DNA of 10,734 nt from Gemmatimonadota bacterium (GTDB taxonomy: Bacteria > Gemmatimonadota > Gemmatimonadetes > Longimicrobiales > Gaopeijiaceae): assembly GCA_015492755.1 (NCBI GenBank), contig WGEM01000132.1:1-10734 (forward strand). Reading direction: 5' to 3'. Below, in pieces: positions 1 to 5,589 of the stretch (position 1 is the first letter of the stretch; each line of letters opens with the position of its first letter). The position numbers and the translations under genes were made by a program. A model generated the notes under the pieces. That model was not told the DNA's origin and did no database searches. It saw nothing but the letters and a program-made list of their open reading frames with translations.

Positions 1-88
1 ACTGGGAGCCGTGCTCCGACTCCGTCTCCCACACCAACCGAACGGCCCGCTCCCGCGTCTCCGGGGAGTACTTCATTACCCTTTTCAT
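1..88 (-). CDS. IS3-family transposase OrfA, N-terminal fragment
   Basis: From the ATG at 88-86 the minus strand encodes 29 codons before the window edge, and the frame is still open. The peptide starts MKRVMKYSPETRERAVRLVW and goes on through ETESEHGSQ. The pattern KYSPExRERAVRLV..E..E..SQ is the start of the helix-turn-helix of IS3-family OrfA proteins (HTH_Tnp_1 type), which bind the IS ends. A second in-frame ATG at 76-74 gives the more usual start (MKYSPE). An AGAGG lies about 8 nt before the first ATG. In this family OrfA is normally followed by an overlapping orfB with a DDE integrase domain, made by a -1 frameshift; that part lies outside the window. The call rests on a short peptide, but the motif is distinctive. 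Confidence 0.75.
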   Translation of the reverse strand, partial: MKRVMKYSPETRERAVRLVWETESEHGSQ

Positions 89-99
89 GACCCCAACCT

Positions 100-112
100 C
101 TCAACTGTTGAG
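100..112. other. Palindrome between IS end and orfA
   Basis: CTCAACTGTTGAG is a perfect 6+1+6 inverted repeat lying 11 bp upstream of the first orfA ATG, inside the IS. It could be a binding site or a small hairpin in the orfA leader. No function is known to me. Confidence 0.4.
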
Positions 113-166
113 GTCTCCGGCAAACCCGGGGCGGTTCAGCAGGACCATGACATGGAAGATTGTGGG

Positions 167-191
167 TTGGGCGCGGCACGGCCCCGCCTCC
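167..191 (-). repeat. Diverged inverted partial copy of the 58-bp repeat
   Basis: The plus strand here reads TTGGGCGCGGCACGGCCCCG followed by CCTCC. This matches the reverse complement of the core of the 58-bp unit at 21 of 25 positions. It faces the tandem copies, so it could pair with 245-269 as a long imperfect stem around the 210-225 hairpin. GC-rich sequence makes chance similarity possible. Confidence 0.4.
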
Positions 192-209
192 GTCGTTGGC
201 GCTCCTGGA

Positions 210-225
210 CGTAGCTTGGGCTACG
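210..225. other. Perfect 6-bp hairpin
   Basis: CGTAGC and GCTACG are separated by a TTGG tetraloop. There is no T-run after it, so it is not a typical intrinsic terminator. It sits midway between the diverged inverted copy and the first 58-bp repeat and may be the tip of a larger folded structure. Confidence 0.4.
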
Positions 226-243
226 CCGTCGTCACGCCGTCTA

Positions 244-301
244 GGATTCGGGGCCGTGGCACGCCCAACGCGGCCCGCTCTCTTACTCGGACAGGCTCCT
301 A
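244..301 (+). repeat. 58-bp structured repeat, copy 1 of a tandem pair
   Basis: The unit starts GGATTCGGGGCCGTGGCACG and ends GGACAGGCTCCTA, and is followed at once by an identical copy. Inside it, 251-258 (GGGCCGTG) pairs with 269-276 (CGCGGCCC) around a 10-nt loop, an 8-bp stem with one G.U wobble on the plus strand. CTAG occurs at 241-244, 299-302 and 357-360, that is at each unit boundary, so CTAGGA and TCCTAG form short inverted ends. A third, inverted copy lies at 9130-9187. Size, hairpin and dispersal suggest a REP-like or MITE-like element; no partner transposase is visible. Confidence 0.9.
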
Positions 302-359
302 GGATTCGGGGCCGTGGCACGCCCAACGCGGCCCGCTCTCTTACTCGGACAGGCTCCTA
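302..359 (+). repeat. 58-bp structured repeat, copy 2 of a tandem pair
   Basis: Identical to the preceding copy over all 58 bp. The identity of the two copies runs without a break from 241-302 against 299-360. The hairpin arms are 309-316 and 327-334. Perfect identity suggests a recent duplication, active homogenisation, or an assembly artefact. The pair ends about 40 bp before the earliest possible start of the GGDEF-EAL gene, so it may lie in that gene's leader. Confidence 0.9.
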
Positions 360-464
360 GCCTCGCTTGCCATTCGCGTTCCGCGGGGCGTAGCCTCATG
401 GATGTGCCGATGGCCGGCGATGCCGGCGCCACACCCTGCCCCCATTGCGGAGAACGTCGCCTCC

Positions 465-3263
465 ATGACCTCGCGGCCGGACCGCCTCGCACGCCTGGCC
501 CTGGAGGGCCTCGACCAGCCGGTTGCCGTGCTGGACCCGGAAGGCACATACCTCTATGTCACGCCGGCATACGCGGCGGTGCTCGGCCTGCCCGAGGACG
601 CCCTCCCCGGCACGGCGGCGGCGGCCCACGGCCCCGAGGCGCTGGCGGCGGCTGTTCGGACCGCCGCCACGGGACGTGAACACGCGCGCGCCACCCTCAC
701 CCTGGAGCCCCCCACCGGAGGCGGTGCCGCGCGCTCCCTGGACGTCGAGGTCACCCCCGTCGAGATGGACGGCGCGCGGGTCCTGCTGGCGCGGATCTCC
801 GACGTGCCCCCACAGCCGGCCGACGTCCTCCGATCCCTTTCGCTCCTGGAAGCCACGCTGGAGTCCACCGCCGACGGGCTCCTCATCGTGGACCGAGAGG
901 GCAGGATCGCCCGCTACAACCGGCGCTTTGCGCGGATGTGGGGCCTCAGCGAGCAGGTGCTGGCGTCCCGGGACGACGAGACCGCGCTGGCAGAGGCGAT
1001 GCGGAAGGTGAAGGATCCGGAGCGCTTCCTCGAGCGCGTACGGGAACTCTATGCCCAGCCGGAGGCCACCTCGTTCGACACCTTCGAGCTCACGGACGGG
1101 CGGGTCTTCGAACGGTACTCGCGACCTCAGCGGGTGGGTGACGAGATCGTGGGCCGGGTCTGGAGCTTCCGGGACGTGACCATGCGCGCCCGCGCCGAGG
1201 AGGCGCTCCGCGAGAGCGAGGCCCGTTATCGCCGTCTCTTCGAGGACTCGCGCCACGCCATCTACCTCACCACGGTGGACGGACGATTCGTGGATGTGAA
1301 TCCCGCCGCGCGGGCCCTCTTCGGACTCACCGAAGAGACCGACTTCAAGCACCTCAACGCGCGGGACTTCTACGTCGACCCCACGGAGCGTGACGCCTTC
1401 GCCGAGGCCATCGAGCGCGCGGGACGGGTCACCGACTACCCGGTCCGCCTGCGGGGTCCGGACGGGCGCGTGATGGAGTGCCTGCTTTCCGCCACCGCAC
1501 GGTACGACGAGAACGGTCGGGTGGTGGGCTACCAGGGAATCATCGAGGACGTGACCGAGCGTGTGCGCACCGAGCGGGCGCTACGGGAGAGCGAGCAGAA
1601 ATTCCGCTCCCTCATCGAGAACGCCAGCGACACCATCACCATCCTCGACGCCCACGGCTCCATCGTCTATGAGAGCCCGTCGCTGGAGCGCGTACTCGGA
1701 TACCGTCCCGACGACCTCATCGGACGCAATGTGTTCGAGTTCGTGCATCCCGACGATCGGGACCGGGCGGTGCTCCAGTTCGGGCGTTTGCTGGGCGTAT
1801 CCGGATCGGTCACCCGGCTGGAGGTCCGCTTCCTCCACGGTCGCGGTGACTGGCGGGTGCTGGAGGTGGTGGGGCGGAATCTGCTGGATGATCCGTCCAT
1901 CCAGGGAATCGTGGTGAATGCTCGCGACGTCACCGACCGGAAGGAGGCGGAGGCACGACTCCTCCACGACGCCTTCCACGACCGGCTCACGCAACTCCCC
2001 AACCGGGCGCTCTTCGTGGACCGGATGCGGCAGGCACTCCGTCGAGCGCGGCGCCAGGACGAGGAACCCTTCTCGGTGCTCTTCCTGGACCTGGACCGCT
2101 TCAAGGTGGTGAACGACAGTCTCGGTCACACGGTGGGCGATCAGCTCCTCATCGCGCTGGCACGACGTCTGGAGTCGGTCCTGCGACCCGGTGACACCGT
2201 GGCGCGGCTCGGCGGCGACGAATTCACCATGCTGCTCGAGGGTGCGGGACGAGCGGAAGCGCAGGCGGTGGCCGAACGGGTGCACGAGGCGCTCAAGCGA
2301 CCGGTCCAGGTGGGGAGCCACGAGATCTACGCCACCATGAGTATCGGCATCGCCACGGTGGACGGCACCTACGAGCATCCGGAGGAACTCCTTCGCGACG
2401 CCGACCTGGCCATGTACCGCGCCAAAGAAGAGGGACGGGCCCGCTTCGCCTTCTTCGATGCCGCAATGCGCGAGTCGGCGGTCAGGCAACTCGAACTCGA
2501 GACGGCGCTGCGCCGCGCGTTGGAGCGAGGCGAATTCGAGGTGTTCTACCAGCCCATCGTGCGACTGGACGACGGACGGCTCTACGGCTTCGAAGCGCTC
2601 ATCCGGTGGCGCCATCCCGAGCGCGGCCTCCTCCTCCCGGCGGAGTTCCTCCCGGTGGCGGAGGACACCGGGATCATCGTGCCCATCGGCTGGGCGGTCC
2701 TCCGTTCCGTGGGGGAGACCGTGCGCGAATGGTCGGAGCGCTTCGGCGCCGCTGCATGCCCGGTCCAGGTGAATGTCTCCGCGCACCAGATGCAGCGGGA
2801 GGATTTCGTGAACCAGGTGCGCGCGGCCATTCACGACACCGGTGCGCCCGGAACCCTCCTGCATCTCGAACTCACCGAGAGCACGATGATGGAAAACGCC
2901 GAACGCACCATCGCCACCTTGCGCGAGCTGAAGGCCATGGGAATCGGCGTCTCCATCGACGACTTCGGCACGGGCTATTCGTCCCTCAGTTACCTGCACC
3001 GCTTCCCCACCGACAGCGTGAAGATCGACCGATCCTTCGTGGCGGACATGGGCCCGCTGGCGCGCGACTCCGGGATGGTGCGTACCATCGTGGACCTGGC
3101 CCACGACCTGGGCATGCGCGTGGTGGCGGAGGGGATCGAAACCGAAGCGCAGGTCTCTGCGCTTCGCGGGATGCGCTGTGAGTGCGGACAGGGATTCCTC
3201 TTCGCCCGCCCGCTGAGCGCCGGCGACGCCACCGAACTCCTCGAGGCCCGGCGGGTGTGGTAG
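465..3263 (+). CDS. Four-PAS GGDEF-EAL bifunctional c-di-GMP protein
   Basis: Predicted cytoplasmic diguanylate cyclase/phosphodiesterase of 932 residues with no membrane segment. Order: PAS 1 (about 12-115), PAS 2 (128-240), PAS 3 (253-366), PAS 4 (379-494), GGDEF (500-665), EAL (675-925). The cyclase site GGDEF is at 583-587, and the inhibitory I-site RPGD (575-578) lies five residues before it. The phosphodiesterase side keeps EAL (710-712), NVS (770), LELTES (801-806), DDFGTGYSS (832-840), K853 and AEGIE (E889). Both activities are therefore possible; which one dominates cannot be told from sequence. The PAS domains probably sense a ligand, redox state or partner. The start is uncertain: the frame is open from ATG 402 (953 residues), but the extra 21 residues precede PAS 1, and 465 has a distant GGAG at 449-452. 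The gene converges on the P450, with 28 bp between stops and no clear terminator. Confidence 0.93.
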   Translation: MTSRPDRLARLALEGLDQPVAVLDPEGTYLYVTPAYAAVLGLPEDALPGTAAAAHGPEALAAAVRTAATGREHARATLTLEPPTGGGAARSLDVEVTPVEMDGARVLLARISDVPPQPADVLRSLSLLEATLESTADGLLIVDREGRIARYNRRFARMWGLSEQVLASRDDETALAEAMRKVKDPERFLERVRELYAQPEATSFDTFELTDGRVFERYSRPQRVGDEIVGRVWSFRDVTMRARAEEALRESEARYRRLFEDSRHAIYLTTVDGRFVDVNPAARALFGLTEETDFKHLNARDFYVDPTERDAFAEAIERAGRVTDYPVRLRGPDGRVMECLLSATARYDENGRVVGYQGIIEDVTERVRTERALRESEQKFRSLIENASDTITILDAHGSIVYESPSLERVLGYRPDDLIGRNVFEFVHPDDRDRAVLQFGRLLGVSGSVTRLEVRFLHGRGDWRVLEVVGRNLLDDPSIQGIVVNARDVTDRKEAEARLLHDAFHDRLTQLPNRALFVDRMRQALRRARRQDEEPFSVLFLDLDRFKVVNDSLGHTVGDQLLIALARRLESVLRPGDTVARLGGDEFTMLLEGAGRAEAQAVAERVHEALKRPVQVGSHEIYATMSIGIATVDGTYEHPEELLRDADLAMYRAKEEGRARFAFFDAAMRESAVRQLELETALRRALERGEFEVFYQPIVRLDDGRLYGFEALIRWRHPERGLLLPAEFLPVAEDTGIIVPIGWAVLRSVGETVREWSERFGAAACPVQVNVSAHQMQREDFVNQVRAAIHDTGAPGTLLHLELTESTMMENAERTIATLRELKAMGIGVSIDDFGTGYSSLSYLHRFPTDSVKIDRSFVADMGPLARDSGMVRTIVDLAHDLGMRVVAEGIETEAQVSALRGMRCECGQGFLFARPLSAGDATELLEARRVW

Positions 3264-3291
3264 GAGGCGCGTGGAACTCCGGGATGGTTGG

Positions 3292-4551
3292 TCAGCGGGC
3301 CCACGTCACCGGAAGCGACGCCAGCGCGCGAAAGAGCACGTTGGACGTCCGCTCCGTTCGGTGGGGGTCGTAGCTGAGGCGCGGGAGATAGGGGATCAGC
3401 GCCTCGAACGCCGCCGCCGCCTCCAGGCGCGCCACGCGGGAGCCCAGACAGCGGTGACGCCCGTCTCCGAAGGCGAGGTGGGGATTCGGAGCGCGGTCCA
3501 GCACCAGGTCGTCCGGATCGGGGAAGACCTCCGGATCGCGGTTCGCGCTCCCGATGACCGCCGCCACGGCCTCACCCCGGTGCACCATCACCCCTCCGAA
3601 CGCCACATCCTCGTGGGCCACCCGGAATGTCATCTGAACGGGGCTCTCGAAGCGGAGGAACTCCTCTACGGCGCGCGTGGTGAGTTCCGGGTGCGCCGCC
3701 AACCGTTCCGCCCGCTCGGGGTGATCCAGGAGCGCCTTGATTCCATTGCCGATGAGGCCCACGGTGGTCTCGTGTCCGGCGGCCAGCATCAGCACCCCGT
3801 TGGCCAGCACCTCCTCCTCACTCAACCGGTCTCCACCCACCTCCACCGTCAACATGCGGCCCAGGAGATCGTTGGTGGGCCGGCGGCGGCGGGCTCGGAT
3901 CTGGTCCCGCAGGTACTCCGCCACTTCGGCGGTGGCCCGGCTCGCCCGCTCGATCTGCTGGCGACTGGAGCGAAGGTCGGTGATGGCTACGATGTCGGCG
4001 GACCACCGCTTGATGCGAAGCCGGTCCGCTCCTGCCACCCCCAGCACCTCCGACATCACCAGCACCGGGAGCGGCACCGCGAAGTCCTGCACCAGGTCCG
4101 CTCGGCCGTCGTGCCCGAAGGCCTCCTCCAGAAGACGAGGTGCGATCTCGCGGGCCCTCCGCTCCGCCAGGGCGTGGAGTTCCGGCCCGAAGGCGCGTCC
4201 CACCAGCGCCCGCAGCCGGTCGTGACGGGGCGGATCGGCGAAGAGCAGCATGGATCGGGCCACCCTCCGGATGACGGTGGACGCCGAAGGCAGCGCGATG
4301 GGGCGTCCGCGCCGGGAGCCTCCGTCACGGACCCGCTCACGTCCCATGCGGTCGTCGGAGAGCGCACGCCGCACATCCTCATGCCGGAAGAGGTAGTAGC
4401 ACCGGGGCATCGACGGGATCGGCGGCGCGCCCAGGTGCACCGGATCCTCCTCGCGGAAGCGCCGGTAGGCTCCGTACGGCTCCCGGGCGAAGCCGGGTAC
4501 GAACGGATTGAACCGGTCTCCCGCGGCACCCGTTCGATGGATTGGCGGCAT
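3292..4551 (-). CDS. Cytochrome P450
   Basis: A soluble 419-residue bacterial P450, normal length for the class, with no N-terminal anchor. Such enzymes are haem monooxygenases that need electrons from a ferredoxin and its reductase. All hallmarks are present: a C-helix-like FADPPRHDRLRALV (104-117), the I-helix oxygen-binding motif AGHETT (258-263), ExxR as E297-R300, SANRDPEVFPDPD (335-347), and the haem loop FGDGRHRCLG (361-370) with Cys368 as the thiolate ligand. The start is supported by GAAAGG about 8 nt upstream. No redox partner or biosynthetic gene is next to it, so the substrate is unknown. It is transcribed convergently to the GGDEF-EAL gene and divergently from the plug-like gene. 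The 460-residue ORF on the opposite strand is a shadow. The family is certain; the subfamily is not assigned. Confidence 0.96.
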   Translation of the reverse strand: MPPIHRTGAAGDRFNPFVPGFAREPYGAYRRFREEDPVHLGAPPIPSMPRCYYLFRHEDVRRALSDDRMGRERVRDGGSRRGRPIALPSASTVIRRVARSMLLFADPPRHDRLRALVGRAFGPELHALAERRAREIAPRLLEEAFGHDGRADLVQDFAVPLPVLVMSEVLGVAGADRLRIKRWSADIVAITDLRSSRQQIERASRATAEVAEYLRDQIRARRRRPTNDLLGRMLTVEVGGDRLSEEEVLANGVLMLAAGHETTVGLIGNGIKALLDHPERAERLAAHPELTTRAVEEFLRFESPVQMTFRVAHEDVAFGGVMVHRGEAVAAVIGSANRDPEVFPDPDDLVLDRAPNPHLAFGDGRHRCLGSRVARLEAAAAFEALIPYLPRLSYDPHRTERTSNVLFRALASLPVTWAR

Positions 4552-4559
4552 CGGTGTGC

Positions 4560-4565
4560 CCTTTC
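4560..4565 (-). promoter_or_regulatory. Ribosome binding site of the P450 gene
   Basis: The minus strand reads GAAAGG eight nucleotides before the ATG at 4551-4549. This supports that start over later in-frame codons. Confidence 0.55.
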
Positions 4566-4661
4566 AGCTTGTGGGGGGAGCAGTGAATCCTGCCGGCCCG
4601 AGGCGCACGGCACAAGGCTAAAGGTGCGTAAGTCCGTCCCCTGTCTCGCGTAGAGTCGGAT

Positions 4662-5426
4662 ATGAGATGGGCACGGACGGCGGCGCCTGTCCTGGCGCTC
4701 CAGGGTGCGCTTGCGCTGGCGATGCCGGGCGCGCTCCACGGCCAGACGCTCACCGGCCGCGCGCTGGAGGAGGGGCGGGAGGTACCGGTGCGGGCCGCGC
4801 TGGTGACGCTGGTGGATCCCGGCGGTGACGTGCGCGCCGAAGCGCTCACCGACTCCACCGGCGCGTTCACGCTGGAGGTTCCGCGCCCCGGCTCCTACTT
4901 CGTCGAGGCCCGGCGCCTCGGGTACGAGCGCTTCCGCTCACCCCTCCTGGCGCTCTCGGGTGAAGAGCGCGTGGTGATGGAACTCATGCTACGACCCGAG
5001 CCGGTGGGGCTGGAGGGCCTGGACGTCACCACGGAGGCGCGGGCCGAGGAATTCCTCCAGCCGCTTGGGTTCACCCCGGCGGCGCTGGGCCGGCGCTGGA
5101 TCGACCGAGCCGACATCGAGCGCATGCCGCTCCCCGCGGGTCCCGGTGAGGTGGTGAAGTGGATGGCGCCCGTGGGAGTGTGGGTGGACCAGAGCAACGG
5201 AGGCGGCCCCTTCGACGAACTCTGCGTGCAGTTCCTGCGCAACGGCCGCGCCGGCTGCGCCCTGGTGGTGTTGAACGGCGTGCCCATCGACATCGGTGAG
5301 GCCCAGGGAATCGACCCGCAGGCCATCGAGGCCATGGCGCTCCTGCGGCCGGCGGAAGCCGTCACCTTCTACGGCACGCAGGCGGGCAACGGCGTGGTGC
5401 TCATCTGGACGCGACGAGGTGGTTGA
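4662..5426 (+). CDS. Secreted carboxypeptidase-regulatory-like / TonB-plug-like protein without a barrel
   Basis: A 254-residue envelope protein. Residues 1-28 look like a signal peptide (MRWARTAAP, then a hydrophobic run, cut near ALHG-Q). Residues 29-112 resemble a carboxypeptidase regulatory-like beta-sandwich: TLTGRALEEG, TDSTGAFTLEVPRPGSYFVEA, RLGYERF. Residues 118-254 resemble the plug of SusC/TonB-dependent receptors: LEGLDVTTEAR, WIDRADIERMP, VVLNGVPIDIG, PQAIEAMALLRPAEAVTFYG, and GNGVVLIWTRRGG just before the stop. A full receptor would need a 500-700 residue barrel, which is absent, so transport by itself is unlikely. C188 and C199 could form a disulfide. Such short proteins are, to my knowledge, common in Gemmatimonadota and of unknown role. 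The Shine-Dalgarno is weak (TAGAG about 6 nt upstream). Confidence 0.85.
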   Translation: MRWARTAAPVLALQGALALAMPGALHGQTLTGRALEEGREVPVRAALVTLVDPGGDVRAEALTDSTGAFTLEVPRPGSYFVEARRLGYERFRSPLLALSGEERVVMELMLRPEPVGLEGLDVTTEARAEEFLQPLGFTPAALGRRWIDRADIERMPLPAGPGEVVKWMAPVGVWVDQSNGGGPFDELCVQFLRNGRAGCALVVLNGVPIDIGEAQGIDPQAIEAMALLRPAEAVTFYGTQAGNGVVLIWTRRGG

Positions 5427-5428
5427 GC

Positions 5429-5457
5429 CGGCGGCCATCGTCCGCCGTTTCTGTTGT
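5429..5457 (+). terminator. Rho-independent terminator after the plug-like gene
   Basis: CGGCGG (5429-5434) pairs with CCGCCG (5442-5447) around a 7-nt loop and is followed directly by TTTCTGTTGT, a T-rich tract that is rare in this sequence. It starts 2 bp after the stop codon at 5424-5426. A second small stem, GTTGT/ACAAC (5453-5466), lies just after. It would separate this transcript from dnaE. Confidence 0.6.
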
Positions 5458-5514
5458 CTCCACAACATCCATCGTCGGAAGACCGCGTCTCCCGTCACGC
5501 CGGGGAGGGCACGA

Positions 5515-5543
5515 CTGGCGTCCCCAGAGGCGCGTGATAGAAT
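5515..5543 (+). promoter_or_regulatory. Candidate sigma70-type promoter of dnaE
   Basis: TAGAAT at 5538-5543 matches TATAAT at 5 of 6 positions and stands out in GC-rich DNA. CTGGCG at 5515-5520, 17 bp upstream, matches TTGACA at only 3 of 6. Transcription would start near 5550, giving a leader of about 40 nt before the TTG at 5590. The -35 half is weak. Confidence 0.4.
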
Positions 5544-5589
5544 CATGGGTCCGTCTCCAGTGCGAACCCCCTGAGCAGCACACCCGACC

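Larger units (their letters stand above)
1..138 (-). mobile_element. IS3-family insertion sequence, terminal fragment (runs off left edge)
   Basis: Read on the minus strand, the element begins at 138 with TGAACCGCCCCGGG and continues TTTGCCGGAGACC, ending near 113. This has the TG...CA end of IS3-family elements and resembles, from memory, terminal inverted repeats of IS3 relatives in high-GC bacteria. About 50 bp further in, the first codons of an OrfA-type transposase start. Only one end is visible, so the second inverted repeat, the length and the target duplication cannot be checked. The bases just outside (139-142, GCAG) would be the candidate target duplication. The exact boundary is inferred from the TG rule rather than from a paired repeat. 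Confidence 0.72.
139..464. other. Non-coding region between IS end and GGDEF-EAL gene
   Basis: I find no convincing gene here. The short ORFs that cross it give repetitive peptides because they read through the 58-bp repeat, whose period is not a multiple of three. It contains a diverged inverted repeat copy (167-191), a hairpin (210-225) and two tandem 58-bp repeats (244-359). Positions 360-464 show no recognisable promoter. The PAS-GGDEF-EAL frame is open from an ATG at 402, so the part from 402 may be translated. Confidence 0.6.

Noticed and set aside
241..360. A CRISPR array
   Set aside because: The two copies are directly adjacent with no spacers, the unit is 58 bp, a third copy is elsewhere and inverted, and there are no cas genes.
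402..464. Longer start for the GGDEF-EAL gene at ATG 402 or ATG 420
   Set aside because: No Shine-Dalgarno precedes either, and the added residues lie outside the first PAS domain. They remain possible, as noted in the gene entry.
1581..3104. A 507-codon minus-strand ORF opposite the GGDEF-EAL gene
   Set aside because: It is a shadow of a clearly conserved gene; the peptide is rich in His, Arg and Glu with no domain pattern.
3264..3291. A shared bidirectional terminator between the convergent GGDEF-EAL and P450 genes
   Set aside because: The 28-bp gap has no stem-loop with a T-tract on either strand.
3271..4653. A 460-codon plus-strand ORF opposite the P450
   Set aside because: The P450 on the minus strand has all its motifs and a Shine-Dalgarno. 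The antisense product has no recognisable domain.
4552..4661. Divergent promoters between the P450 and plug-like genes
   Set aside because: The best minus-strand pair (TTGTGC, 17 bp, CAGGAT) matches only 3 of 6 in each box. The plus-strand TAGAGT at 4651 is too close to the start and lacks a -35 box. Promoters must exist here, but I cannot place them.
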